Positions 1-8,791 of a stretch of DNA of 64,000 nucleotides are shown piece by piece. Source of the stretch: Salinimicrobium flavum (GTDB lineage: Bacteria; Bacteroidota; Bacteroidia; Flavobacteriales; Flavobacteriaceae); assembly GCF_042684505.1 (NCBI RefSeq), contig NZ_JBHULT010000008.1, positions 186,001-250,000 of the forward strand, written 5' to 3'. Every line of letters starts with the position of its first letter. The stretch's first letter is position 1. The notes below the pieces were generated by a model. That model was given only the letters and a program-made list of their open reading frames with translations, was not told the origin of the DNA and searched no databases. The position numbers and the translations under genes are program-made.

Positions 1-1
1 C

Positions 2-1483
2 TGGAAGAATGAGGAAGTGACCTTTCTTCAAAGTTTAACCCACAACCTTACAAATGCGTTCGAAAAAGAAATTGCACTTGACAAGGTGAAGAAAAGGGAA
101 GAGGAATTGATCCTGAGTGAGCAAAAGTTCCGTGCCCTGGTGCAGGAAGGCTCTGACCTCATAGGGATCCTTGACCTGGAAGGGAATTACTCTTTTTTAA
201 GCGAGAACTATAAATCTGTTCTGGGGCTTGAACCTTCTGAACTTATCGGGAAAAATGCTTCACAATTCATTCACCCGGAAGACTGGGAACGGGTACGGGA
301 GCAATTTTTAGCACTGGAGAATACCAAACAGGTTAAAATATCTCCATTCCGCTTCAGGAATAGCAAAGGAGACTACCGTTGGGTACAGACCACGGCTACT
401 AATTTACTCAACGATACGGCTGTAAATGGTATAGTGGCCAATTCACGCGATATTACTACGATAGTGGAACAGGCCCGGGAGATAGAACATATCAATGAGC
501 GCTATCAACTGGCTGCTACGGCCACCCAGGACCTTATCTATGACTGGGACCTGGAAAAGGACGAGGTAACCCGTTTTCACAGAAGTTCAAGGGAATTCTT
601 CGGTTATCCTTCAGAAGTGGTTACTAAACGCAACTTTTGGCGGGATCACATTCATCCAGATGACCTTCTCGTTGAAAAACGTAAGCTGGCTTATATATTT
701 GAGGACCCTTCAGAGAATCACATTAAGACCGAGTACCGTTTCCGAAGAGCTGACGGCACTTATGCCCAGGTGGTAGATAAAGGGTATATCATAAGGGATG
801 CCAATGGAAAACCCAAACGTTTAATTGGGGCAACCAGCGATATTTCTGATATTAACGCCAAAAAAGAGGCTCTAAAGATCGCCAATAAACGCTTCAAAAT
901 GGCCATGAAGGCCACCAATGAGATGATCTGGGACTGGGATATCGCGACAGATTCTGTTACCAGAAGCAAAGGTTACAAGAACATTTTTGGCTATGATACC
1001 AATGATGCCACCTCGGTTCATTCCTTCTGGCTTACCAAAGTTGATCCAAAAGACCAGGAAAAAGTAGTTAATTCCCTGAACAGGGCTATAGCTAACAAAG
1101 ACCAGGAAAAATGGAAACTGGAATACAGGATCATCAAGGCAGACGGTAGTGTTGCTTTCGTTAACGACCGTGGCTATATCATAAGAGACAATGAAGGCAA
1201 GGCAACACGTATGGTTGGAGCCGTGCTCGATGTTACCCATTCCAGAAAGCTGATAAGGAAGATCAAAAAACAAAACACGGTACTTAAAGAGATCGCGTGG
1301 GAGCAGTCTCACGTAGTACGCGCCCCTTTGGCACGCATTAAAGGTTTACTGCACCTGCTGGAAAATGAGTATTTTGAAGATATGACAAGGGAACAGGTTC
1401 TTTACCACATTCATAATTCTGCCGATGAACTAGACGGTATCATCAAGAACATCGTTGGCAAAACAGAAGAGATCAATGCCTGA
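2..1483 (+). CDS. Multi-PAS sensor protein with HisKA-like end and no ATPase domain (5' partial)
   Basis: The reading frame is open through the left edge, so the start lies outside the window. The first codons resemble the end of a GAF domain (WKNEEVTFLQSL). Counting from the GTG at 17, three PAS/PAC units follow at about residues 34-150, 160-285 and 288-415; the last two share a 'RxADG...GYIIRD' PAC pattern. A HisKA-like helix (SHVVRAPLARI, H432) comes next, and the protein stops 56 residues later without any N, G1 or G2 box of a HATPase. It is probably a cytoplasmic sensor that dimerises or relays phosphate rather than an active kinase by itself. The stop overlaps the start of the downstream receiver gene, so the two are likely translationally coupled. 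Confidence 0.85.
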   Translation, partial: WKNEEVTFLQSLTHNLTNAFEKEIALDKVKKREEELILSEQKFRALVQEGSDLIGILDLEGNYSFLSENYKSVLGLEPSELIGKNASQFIHPEDWERVREQFLALENTKQVKISPFRFRNSKGDYRWVQTTATNLLNDTAVNGIVANSRDITTIVEQAREIEHINERYQLAATATQDLIYDWDLEKDEVTRFHRSSREFFGYPSEVVTKRNFWRDHIHPDDLLVEKRKLAYIFEDPSENHIKTEYRFRRADGTYAQVVDKGYIIRDANGKPKRLIGATSDISDINAKKEALKIANKRFKMAMKATNEMIWDWDIATDSVTRSKGYKNIFGYDTNDATSVHSFWLTKVDPKDQEKVVNSLNRAIANKDQEKWKLEYRIIKADGSVAFVNDRGYIIRDNEGKATRMVGAVLDVTHSRKLIRKIKKQNTVLKEIAWEQSHVVRAPLARIKGLLHLLENEYFEDMTREQVLYHIHNSADELDGIIKNIVGKTEEINA

Positions 1484-1940
1484 TCATAGTGAGAAAAAAT
1501 CATTTGAGGTCCTAATCGTTGATGATGACCCCGTTGTGTCGCTGCTACACAAGAATCAGCTGAAAGTGACCATGATGCCCCTACCACCCCTTTTGTTCAG
1601 GAATGGGAGAACTGCGCTTGACTATCTCAAAAAGAAGGATTCTGAAGAGAATAATTTTTTGATCCTGCTTGATATTCACATGCCTGTGCTCAATGGCTGG
1701 GAATTTCTCACGGCTTTAAAAAATGAAAATCTTTCTTCTGGAATCTTTGTGATCCTGGTCACCTCCTCCATTAATAAAGAAGACCATATGCGGTCAAAGG
1801 AATTCAACCATGTAATAGGTTTTTGCCGAAAGCCTTTACTGGCAGACCAACTTAGGCAGATCATGCAACTAAAGGAGGTGCACACTTTATTCTCAGGCTT
1901 CCGGAAAGCGGCCATGCGGGAAGGTGAGCTTCGGAAATAA
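1476..1940 (+). CDS. Stand-alone response regulator (receiver domain only)
   Basis: A CheY-like receiver of about 154 residues with no output domain. The acidic cluster is VDDDP near residue 16, the phospho-acceptor is D66 in LLDIHMP, followed by the conserved T/S (LVTSS) and K (CRKPL). The ATG at 1476 is preferred over a TTG at 1455 because it overlaps the upstream stop by a few bases, which fits translational coupling, and the receiver fold begins shortly after it. Being next to a PAS sensor that lacks an ATPase domain suggests a two-protein relay in which this protein is the phosphate carrier. The partner kinase and final output are not visible here. Confidence 0.85.
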   Translation: MPDHSEKKSFEVLIVDDDPVVSLLHKNQLKVTMMPLPPLLFRNGRTALDYLKKKDSEENNFLILLDIHMPVLNGWEFLTALKNENLSSGIFVILVTSSINKEDHMRSKEFNHVIGFCRKPLLADQLRQIMQLKEVHTLFSGFRKAAMREGELRK

Positions 1941-2019
1941 TCCCTTAAAGGTCTGAAGACCTGCTCCTGTTAAAATAATTCTGAAATTTTCCCCATTTTT
2001 GGGTATCTTAAAAATAAAA

Positions 2020-3066
2020 ATGAGAATCCTCAATACAGCCCTTGTAGGTTACGGCTCCGGTGGAAGAATATACAATGCTCCCCTCATTTCAAGCCTTCCA
2101 CAGTTTAGAGTAACAAGGATCTTAACCTCCAACCCCGAAAATATACGGGCTGCCAACATAGATTTTCCTGAGGCCAAAGTGGTTGATGAATTTTTGGAGA
2201 TCTGTAATGACCCGGAAATTGAGCTGGTGATCATTGTTCTCCCTAATCACCTCCATTACCGTTATGCCAAACAGGCACTGGAAAACGGTAAACATGTACT
2301 GGTAGAAAAACCTTTTACCACCACGGTGAATGAAGCCAATGAACTTATCGAACTGGCGAAACAGAAGAACCTCGTTCTCAGTGTCAACCACAACCGCCGA
2401 TGGGACAGCGATTTCAGAACGGTGAAAAAGCTGGTGGAACATAACATTTTGGGAGACATCGTGGAATATGAAGCTCATTTTGACCGGTTCAGACCCTCTG
2501 TCAAAGTTGGCTGGAAGGAAGATCCCGACATTCCCGGCAGCGGGATCGTTTATGACCTGGGGAGCCATTTGATAGACCAGGCCCTCAACCTTTTCGGAAA
2601 TCCTACAGAACTCTTTGCAGATATCCGTATTCAGCGGGAGGGGGCAAAAGTTCCCGATAATTTCGAGATCCTGTTGTTCTATTCCAATCTAAAAGTGAGC
2701 CTGAAGGGAGGCATGCTGGTAAAGGAAAAAGGTCCCGCTTTTAGTGTTTTTGGCACCCGGGGCAGCTTTCTAAAATATGGGGCAGATGTACAGGAAGAAG
2801 CTCTTAAAGCCGGTAAAAAACCCGCAGATGATCCTGAATGGGGTATGGAACCTGAAGAGAGTTGGGGGAAACTCAATACCATAGATACAGAGGAATTCCT
2901 TGCGAGTGCGCCCGGGGATTACCTTCTCCCCTACCTCAACCTTTACCAAACTATTCTGGGAGAAGAAGAGCTGGAAGTAAAACCCGGGCAGGCCCGGGAT
3001 GTCATCAAAGTAATTGAGCTCGCAGAGAAGAGCCACCGGGAGAAATGTATCGTTCAGTTCACCTGA
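2020..3066 (+). CDS. Gfo/Idh/MocA family NAD(P)-dependent oxidoreductase
   Basis: The N-terminal Rossmann fold starts with the dinucleotide motif GYGSGGR at residues 10-16. The family EKPF motif follows (VLVEKPFTTT), then NHNRRWDSDF, and the C-terminal half is the Gfo/Idh/MocA substrate-binding domain (GSGIVYDLGSHLIDQAL). These enzymes oxidise or reduce sugars, inositols or related polyols with NAD(P); the substrate cannot be told from sequence. The ATG at 2020, preceded by an A-rich stretch, is preferred over an in-frame TTG at 1999 because the fold begins immediately after it. It ends 10 bp from the convergent symporter gene. Length (348 aa) is normal for the family. Confidence 0.88.
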   Translation: MRILNTALVGYGSGGRIYNAPLISSLPQFRVTRILTSNPENIRAANIDFPEAKVVDEFLEICNDPEIELVIIVLPNHLHYRYAKQALENGKHVLVEKPFTTTVNEANELIELAKQKNLVLSVNHNRRWDSDFRTVKKLVEHNILGDIVEYEAHFDRFRPSVKVGWKEDPDIPGSGIVYDLGSHLIDQALNLFGNPTELFADIRIQREGAKVPDNFEILLFYSNLKVSLKGGMLVKEKGPAFSVFGTRGSFLKYGADVQEEALKAGKKPADDPEWGMEPEESWGKLNTIDTEEFLASAPGDYLLPYLNLYQTILGEEELEVKPGQARDVIKVIELAEKSHREKCIVQFT

Positions 3067-3076
3067 TCTCTTTTAC

Positions 3077-4447
3077 TTAGATTTCCAGTTTGGCAAAATA
3101 TTTCTTTGCCTCTTTCAGTACTCTTGGCGCCATAATAAGAGTGGCAGTCATGGTTGGGATAGCCATCAATGCGAAGAATCCGTCGATTAGATTGATCATC
3201 ATGCTCAGGGAAGTGGTAGCTCCTACCAATATACTCAGCACGTAGAAATAGTTGTAGTAATGCTTCCTTTCAGCACCTATCAGGAAGGAGAGACATTTAG
3301 TTCCGTAGTAAGAATAGGAGAAAAGAGAGGATATACTAAAAATCGCTATACACAGGAGCAAAAGATAATTCCCAAATACAGGCATGGAATCATCAAAGGC
3401 TGCGGCCGTAAGGCTCACCCCGTTCACATCTGTGGTTTGCCAAACCCCCGTCACCAAAATAGCCATTCCCGTAAGGGAACAAACCACAAGGGTATCTATT
3501 GCAGGTCCAAGCATGGCGACCAGCCCTTCCCTTACCGGTTCTGTGGTTTTTGCGGCGCCGTGGGCCATTGGAGCGGTTCCTATCCCGGCCTCGTTGGAGA
3601 ACGCACCACGTCTGATCCCCAAAATGATAATTCCGCCGAGCACCCCTCCTAAAAACGGTTCTCCGGAATAATTTTCCGCAGCAAAGGCATCCGTAAAGAT
3701 CATTCCGAAGTAATGGGGCACCACCTCATAATTCACAATTAAAATAATGACTACTGAAATAAAATAGAGGGCTACCATTGCCGGCACCATACGGGACACC
3801 GTTTTACTGATGCGCTCCAGTCCTCCCCATATCACCACGGCGGTGATCCCGGCGAGCGTTATCCCAATGACCAGATTGGACATGAAATCCACCTCCACTC
3901 CATTTGGGGTCAGCAAAATATAATTGATCGCCTGAGTAAGCTGGTTAACATTAAAAACGGGCAGAGCACCAATAAGGCCCGCCACACTGAAGAAAGCGGC
4001 CATGATCCACCACTTCTTTCCAAGGCCTTCTGTGATGAAATACATAGGCCCGCCCTGAAGATCTCCCTTACTGTCCCTGCCGCGGTACATCACCGCCAGG
4101 GTATTGGTAAAGAATTTTGTGGCCATTCCAATCACCGCGCTTACCCATAACCAGAACATCGCCCCCGGACCTCCAATGGCAATGGCGACCGCTACCCCGG
4201 CAATATTCCCCATCCCTATGGTTGAGGCCAGGGCTGTTGAAAGTGCCCTGAAATGGTTTATCTCCCCCGGATCATCGGGGTTATCAAATTTACCCCGCAG
4301 CACCTCAATGGAGTGCCTAAGGTACCTGTAGGGAAGAAATTTTGAAAGGATCAGCAGATACAATCCGCCACCGGTAAGCAATATTAAAAGCGGAAGTCCC
4401 CAAACAAAAGAGGCGAAATCAGCTATAAACCCGTCTAGTTTAGCCAT
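3077..4447 (-). CDS. Alanine or glycine:cation symporter (AGCS family)
   Basis: A polytopic inner-membrane protein of 456 residues with about ten hydrophobic segments. It shows AGCS features: an amidic N-terminal region (GGLYLLILSKF), the GNIAGVA motif, a GGPGAMFWLW stretch and FSNEAGIGTAPMAH, the signature region for alanine binding in DagA/AlsT-like transporters. It takes up alanine or glycine with Na+ (or H+). The internal ATG at 4447 is preferred to the first possible start (4486), since the extra 13 residues are not family-like. It is convergent with the oxidoreductase gene and stands alone on its strand. Substrate choice between alanine and glycine is not resolvable here. Confidence 0.9.
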   Translation of the reverse strand: MAKLDGFIADFASFVWGLPLLILLTGGGLYLLILSKFLPYRYLRHSIEVLRGKFDNPDDPGEINHFRALSTALASTIGMGNIAGVAVAIAIGGPGAMFWLWVSAVIGMATKFFTNTLAVMYRGRDSKGDLQGGPMYFITEGLGKKWWIMAAFFSVAGLIGALPVFNVNQLTQAINYILLTPNGVEVDFMSNLVIGITLAGITAVVIWGGLERISKTVSRMVPAMVALYFISVVIILIVNYEVVPHYFGMIFTDAFAAENYSGEPFLGGVLGGIIILGIRRGAFSNEAGIGTAPMAHGAAKTTEPVREGLVAMLGPAIDTLVVCSLTGMAILVTGVWQTTDVNGVSLTAAAFDDSMPVFGNYLLLLCIAIFSISSLFSYSYYGTKCLSFLIGAERKHYYNYFYVLSILVGATTSLSMMINLIDGFFALMAIPTMTATLIMAPRVLKEAKKYFAKLEI

Positions 4448-4564
4448 GAAACAAATATAAGTGAAGCAGGAAGGAATTTCCAACATCTTTTTCTCCGGAA
4501 ATTCCTTTTTCCTCCCTTAGCTGCAAATTTATCAGGATAAATACCTCATTAGGGTCTTCTTCTT

Positions 4565-7120
4565 TTATCGCGCCTCTTTCCGAAGCACCTCCAGCGGTGG
4601 ACTTTTAATAACGCTTATACTGTTGGCCAGCCCTATTAATAAAACCAGCAATGTAATTGCGGGGAACAACAGTAAAAATGGCACCCACGAGGGAATGAAT
4701 CCGGTATCGAAGAGTAGCCAGGCCAGCAACTGACTGGCCAGCAGTGACAGGAGGATTCCCGATAAACTGCCCAGCACCCCCAGATACAGATATTCCAGGG
4801 CGGTGATCTTCAGGATCTGGCTGTTACGGGCCCCAATCGTTCTTAAAAGAACACTTTCCCTTATACGCTGATATTTACTGGTCCTTACCGCCCCCAGCAG
4901 CACTATGATACCGGTAAGTATGCTGAAAAATGCCATGAAATTAATGAGCCAGGAGATCTTGCCAAGGATATCTTCTATCACCATAAGCACCTGCCTCAGG
5001 TCTATCACAGAAATGTTGGGAAATTGCCTTACCAGCTCCCGCTGAAGACCTGCGGAAGCCTCTTCATTGGGAACTTTGGTGGTCAAAACTCGGAATTGCG
5101 GGGCATCTTCAAGCACCCCTACAGGAAATACAATGGAAAAATTCAACTGCATTCTCGCCCAATCCACCTGCCTGATGCTTTTTACAACGGTGGGCATTAC
5201 CACCCCCTGTACGTTAAAACTTAGTTTGTCACCCAGCCCTACCTTTGCATTCTCTGCGAAATCCCGGCTAACCGAGATGGGCACAGCTTCCTGTTGTTCT
5301 GCCGCTGATGCTAACTGCCCTTCCTCCAGAATTTCAGAAGCAATAAGGGAATCACGGTAGGTAACCCTGAATTCATGGTTAAGCACCCAGTTATTGATTC
5401 CTGACGTAGTATCCAGCCTTAGTTCATTTACAGGAATGTCTTTAATACTTTGTACCCGCATGGTTACGATGGGAATATTGTTGATCACCGGAAAACCTTG
5501 TTGGGTGATAACCGAAGACACTCCCTCCTCCTGCTCTGTCTGCACATCAAGCAGGATGATATTGGGACTGTCTTCACTGCCTTCTATGGCAGCCTGCGCA
5601 AGGAGCAGGTCCTTCGTGAAATACAAGGTGCTGATGAGAAAAGTACCCACTCCTATAGCGAGTACCAGGGTGAGGGTTTGGTTCTGTGGCCTGAAAAGAT
5701 TACGCAGGCTCTGCCGCGCAACAAAACCCCAGGAGGTGGGAAAGAATCGCCGGATTAGGTTCATAAACAACTGCCCGATACCTGCGAGAATGGAAAAAGT
5801 GACGATTAGCCCGCCCACGAAGGCAAGCGAATATTTTAGGTCCTTCAAAAGCCAAAAGGAAAAGAGGAAAATAAACAGAAACACTCCCAACGATACCATT
5901 ACCGCTGACATTCTGGAGCGGGACGCGTTTTTTTCCTGCACACGCAGGGCTTGCAACGGGGAAACGTAGAGGGTCCCTATCAAAGGATAAAGTGCAAAAA
6001 GTACAGACATGGTGACGCCCAGCAGCAGCCCCATCAGTATCGCCTGCAGCGAAAAGGTAATATCCACTTCCAGAGGCAGGAGATCTCCCAGCACATAAGG
6101 AAAAAGCTGCTGTAAAACGAGACCTAATACTGTCCCGGCGACCCCTCCCAGAAATCCTATTACCGCGATCTGCAACAGGAAGATCAAAAAGGTTTGTCGC
6201 CGGGTGGCACCCAGGCATTTCAATACGGCCACGGCGCGAAGTTTCCCTCTTATGTAGATATGAATGGCACTGGCTATCCCCACACATCCCAGCAACAAGG
6301 CGATAAAAGCCACCAGGTTCAGGAATTTTCCGAAGTTCTCATACCGGCGCCCAAGTCGCTCACTGGTAGAGGTATGTGTATCTAGGTCGGCGTCGTTCTC
6401 GTCGAGGACAGGATCAAGCTTTTCATCAAGCTCCTCCATATTTGTACCCGGGGCAGCTACAAAATAGAATTCGTAGTCAATCCGGCTGCCCTTTTGTACG
6501 AGTCCGCTTTCGGCAATGTAGCTGTAAGGTATGACCACCGGAGGAGCCACAGAACTGAAAATTGCCGTACTGCCGGGGATAGACTTTAATGCCCCCGCAA
6601 CCGGCAAGGTTACAGCGCCCACTTTAATACTGTCTCCCGGCTGCACCCCCAGCTGTGCCATGACCGTGGCGTCTACCAGGGCTACATCACCCCTGCGGAA
6701 TTGTTCTGCAGCCGTCGGCGGGGTGGTTTCCATTTTCCCATAGAAGGGGAAACCACCTTCTATCCCTCTCACCTGCACGAGCTTGGTAGCCCCGTCTTTG
6801 GGAAAAGCAGCCATAGAAGCGAAATTTATCTCCCGGGCATCTGCTCCCCCAAGGGAATCGATGATCTGCTGTACCTGCTCGTTGGGCGGACTGTCACTGT
6901 CAATAGTGAAATCTGCCCCCATCAGGGATTTTGACTGTATGGCAATATTGTCTTCCAGGTTTTCCCCAAAAGATTGAATAGAGACTACGGCAGCGATACC
7001 CAACACGATAGATGCCATGAACAGGGACAGCTTCCTGCCGCTTGCTTTCCCATCTCGCCACGCCATCTTAAGCAACCAGAAAAAAGAAGCTTTTGAAGAA
7101 ATTTCCTTTTCTCTTACCAT
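4565..7120 (-). CDS. ABC transporter permease, YbbP/FtsX-MacB family
   Basis: An 851-residue membrane protein with a MacB-like periplasmic domain after the first transmembrane helix, then FtsX-type helices (VAFIALLLGCVGIASAIHIY), a middle pair, a second periplasmic domain and a final FtsX helix set. This ten-helix double-FtsX layout is the YbbP type. Its start overlaps the stop of the ATPase gene by about 7 bp, so they form a coupled two-gene operon. Together with the divergent TesA-like gene it matches the E. coli tesA/ybbA-ybbP arrangement. The transported substrate is unknown; the family has been linked to lipid or lipoprotein handling in the envelope. Confidence 0.9.
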   Translation of the reverse strand: MVREKEISSKASFFWLLKMAWRDGKASGRKLSLFMASIVLGIAAVVSIQSFGENLEDNIAIQSKSLMGADFTIDSDSPPNEQVQQIIDSLGGADAREINFASMAAFPKDGATKLVQVRGIEGGFPFYGKMETTPPTAAEQFRRGDVALVDATVMAQLGVQPGDSIKVGAVTLPVAGALKSIPGSTAIFSSVAPPVVIPYSYIAESGLVQKGSRIDYEFYFVAAPGTNMEELDEKLDPVLDENDADLDTHTSTSERLGRRYENFGKFLNLVAFIALLLGCVGIASAIHIYIRGKLRAVAVLKCLGATRRQTFLIFLLQIAVIGFLGGVAGTVLGLVLQQLFPYVLGDLLPLEVDITFSLQAILMGLLLGVTMSVLFALYPLIGTLYVSPLQALRVQEKNASRSRMSAVMVSLGVFLFIFLFSFWLLKDLKYSLAFVGGLIVTFSILAGIGQLFMNLIRRFFPTSWGFVARQSLRNLFRPQNQTLTLVLAIGVGTFLISTLYFTKDLLLAQAAIEGSEDSPNIILLDVQTEQEEGVSSVITQQGFPVINNIPIVTMRVQSIKDIPVNELRLDTTSGINNWVLNHEFRVTYRDSLIASEILEEGQLASAAEQQEAVPISVSRDFAENAKVGLGDKLSFNVQGVVMPTVVKSIRQVDWARMQLNFSIVFPVGVLEDAPQFRVLTTKVPNEEASAGLQRELVRQFPNISVIDLRQVLMVIEDILGKISWLINFMAFFSILTGIIVLLGAVRTSKYQRIRESVLLRTIGARNSQILKITALEYLYLGVLGSLSGILLSLLASQLLAWLLFDTGFIPSWVPFLLLFPAITLLVLLIGLANSISVIKSPPLEVLRKEAR

Positions 7121-7803
7121 GACGCAGAAATATCTTTTGCCACGATCTTTCCTCCTTTGAGTCTGAGGATCTTCTGGGTTCTCCGCGCAAGGTCAATATC
7201 GTGGGTCACGATCACCAGGGTGGTACCAAGTTCCTTGTTCAGGTCAAACAGCAGGCGTTCCACCTTTTCACCGGTTTCGGCATCAAGGTTTCCGGTAGGT
7301 TCATCGGCAAAAAGCAAAGAAGGACCATTGGAAAAAGCCCTTGCCACTGCCACCCTTTGCTGTTCCCCTCCCGATAGCTGGGAAGGATAATGGTCCAGAC
7401 GGTCTGCCAGGCCTACTTTTCCCAGCAGTTCCCGGGCCGTTTTGGAGGCGCTTTTCACCCCCTGTAACTCCAGGGGCACGCTTACGTTCTCAAGGGCTGT
7501 GAGTGTTGGGAGCAACTGGAAATCCTGGAAAATGAAACCTACCTTTTGGTTTCTCAGTACCGCACGTTCATCTTCGTTAAGGGAATTAAGCTCGGTTCCG
7601 CATAAGGTTATATTTCCCGAATCCGGGCGGTCAAGTCCGGCGCAAAGTCCCAGCAAGGTCGTTTTTCCGCTACCCGAAGGACCCACTATGGCAAAGGTTT
7701 CCCGTTCTTCTACACTAAAACTAATATCCTGCAGCACTTTTAATGTTTTGGAGCCACTGGAATAGCTTTTCTCTAAATGTTCCACGTTTAATATCTTTGC
7801 CAT
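7114..7803 (-). CDS. ABC transporter ATP-binding protein, YbbA/LolD type
   Basis: A 229-residue ATPase with Walker A GPSGSGKTT, Q-loop region FIFQDFQLLP, signature LSGGEQQRVAVARA, Walker B LLFADEPTGNLD and the H-loop VTHD. It belongs to the MacB/LolD/YbbA group that pairs with FtsX-type permeases. The coding end overlaps the start of the permease, indicating translational coupling. The start lies only 64 bp from the divergent esterase start, so the two promoters must share this short gap. Function is inferred: energising the YbbP-like permease at the inner membrane. Confidence 0.92.
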   Translation of the reverse strand: MAKILNVEHLEKSYSSGSKTLKVLQDISFSVEERETFAIVGPSGSGKTTLLGLCAGLDRPDSGNITLCGTELNSLNEDERAVLRNQKVGFIFQDFQLLPTLTALENVSVPLELQGVKSASKTARELLGKVGLADRLDHYPSQLSGGEQQRVAVARAFSNGPSLLFADEPTGNLDAETGEKVERLLFDLNKELGTTLVIVTHDIDLARRTQKILRLKGGKIVAKDISASW

Positions 7804-7867
7804 CTTTCTTTCTTATCTTTTGAAAAAGAAAAATAACGAAATGATTTTGAATATGAGGCCCAACCCA

Positions 7868-8554
7868 ATGATAAACTTTACCCGACTGTTGCCACTACTT
7901 TTGCTGGCTTTTATGATCTCCTGCGGGGAGAAAAAACAGGAGACGGAGAAATCTGCTGCAGAAGAGGTTTCTGAGGAGCAGCAAGAAGAAAAAAGAACCG
8001 GCAAGGTCATCCTTTTCTTTGGGGACAGCCTCACCGCCGGCCTGGGTCTTGATCCCAATGAAGCCTTTCCTGCAGTCATACAACAAAAGCTTGATTCCCT
8101 TAATTTGGAATATGAGGTGGTGAATGCCGGCTTAAGCGGTGAGACCACCGCCAGCGGAAAGAACAGGGTGAGTTGGGTACTGAACCAGGAGGTGGATATC
8201 TTTGTACTCGAGTTGGGGGCCAATGACGGTCTGCGCGGAATTCCGCTGGAAGAGACCCGAAAGAACCTGCAGGAAATAATTGATACGGTAAAAGAAAAAG
8301 ATCCCCAAACCCGCATTTTACTCACCGGGATGCAGATCCCACCCAATATGGGTCCGGAATATACGGCAGAGTTCCAGGCCATCTTTCCCGAACTGGCAGA
8401 GCAGAACCAGATAGAAATGATCCCTTTTCTGCTGGAAGGCGTAGCAGGCGAACCCGAACTTAACCAGGGAGACGGTATTCATCCAACCGTTGAAGGACAC
8501 CGCATTGTAGCCGGAAATGTGTGGGAAGTTCTGAAGCCTATGGTGGTGGAGTAA
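7868..8554 (+). CDS. TesA-like GDSL arylesterase/lysophospholipase, lipoprotein form
   Basis: An SGNH hydrolase. Block I is FFGDSLTAGLGL with the catalytic serine, the glycine block is NAGLSGETTASG, block III is ELGANDGL, and block V is GDGIHPTVEGH with the catalytic Asp and His. The N-terminus is a lipoprotein signal ending MISC|GEKK, followed by a Glu/Lys-rich linker, so the enzyme is membrane-anchored, unlike the soluble periplasmic TesA of E. coli. The start at 7868 gives a compact signal peptide; in-frame ATGs at 7853, 7841 and 7820 are possible. Divergent to ybbAP-like genes, as in proteobacteria, which supports a shared role in envelope lipid metabolism. Confidence 0.88.
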   Translation: MINFTRLLPLLLLAFMISCGEKKQETEKSAAEEVSEEQQEEKRTGKVILFFGDSLTAGLGLDPNEAFPAVIQQKLDSLNLEYEVVNAGLSGETTASGKNRVSWVLNQEVDIFVLELGANDGLRGIPLEETRKNLQEIIDTVKEKDPQTRILLTGMQIPPNMGPEYTAEFQAIFPELAEQNQIEMIPFLLEGVAGEPELNQGDGIHPTVEGHRIVAGNVWEVLKPMVVE

Positions 8555-8583
8555 ACGGTATTTTATTTTCTAAGGAATATGTT

Positions 8584-8612
8584 TTTGTTTTTTATAAAAT
8601 AGGTTATATTTG
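8584..8612 (+). promoter_or_regulatory. Bacteroidota-type promoter, probable tRNA-Arg promoter
   Basis: TTTG (8584-8587), 17 bp, then TATATTTG (8605-8612), a full match to the Bacteroidota -33/-7 consensus. Transcription would start near 8619, at the foot of the first hairpin. It is probably the original promoter of the tRNA-Arg gene, now separated from it by hairpins and the GIY-YIG cassette. Confidence 0.7.
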
Positions 8613-8615
8613 CAC

Positions 8616-8692
8616 CCGCCTACGGAAAAAGGTTGAAACCTTTTCCTTCGGCGGGCAGGCCCGCTGATATTTTTGAACGAACCTTCGGTTCG
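8616..8692. repeat. Cluster of three consecutive hairpins
   Basis: Three inverted repeats follow the promoter: a long imperfect hairpin at 8616-8654 with arms CCGCC...GGCGG around an A/G-rich stem; GCGGGC-AG-GCCCGC at 8651-8664; and CGAACC-TTC-GGTTCG at 8678-8692. A fourth, larger one (8727-8759) follows inside the tRNA remnant. They could be separate inserted palindromes or a structured 5' leader. No open reading frame of note is present. Confidence 0.6.
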
Positions 8693-8697
8693 ATAAA

Positions 8698-8774
8698 GTG
8701 GCGAAAAAGTAATATTAGGCCTCGTGCCCGCCCGAACGTACCGTTCGGTACGGGCGGGGAGCAACTGAATAGCG
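8698..8774 (+). repeat. Left direct repeat of the tRNA-Arg/GIY-YIG cassette
   Basis: Bases 8698-8726 are identical to 9007-9035 (29 nt: 20 nt of tRNA leader plus the first 9 nt of tRNA-Arg). Bases 8761-8774 match 9038-9051 (14 nt of the D arm). The left copy is split by a palindrome at about 8727-8760 that is absent from the right copy. The two copies bracket the GIY-YIG gene. Confidence 0.8.
8718..8774 (+). pseudogene. tRNA-Arg 5' remnant interrupted by a palindrome
   Basis: Starts with GGCCTCGTG, the acceptor strand and positions 8-9 of the intact tRNA-Arg at 9027. It then carries a 34-nt insertion with arms CCCGCCC...GGGCGGG around GTACC-GTTC-GGTAC, resumes with the D-loop bases (AACTGAATAGCG), and breaks off before the anticodon arm. 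It cannot encode a tRNA. Confidence 0.75.
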
Positions 8775-8791
8775 ATTTTACTTATTAATTA

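Noticed and set aside
5700..6287. 195-codon frame inside the permease gene
   Set aside because: Same strand, other frame, within a strongly supported FtsX-family gene; composition (Arg/Pro-rich) is that of a shadow.
8570..8764. A 64-codon minus-strand frame
   Set aside because: It crosses the tRNA remnant, three hairpins and the promoter; no similarity to proteins.
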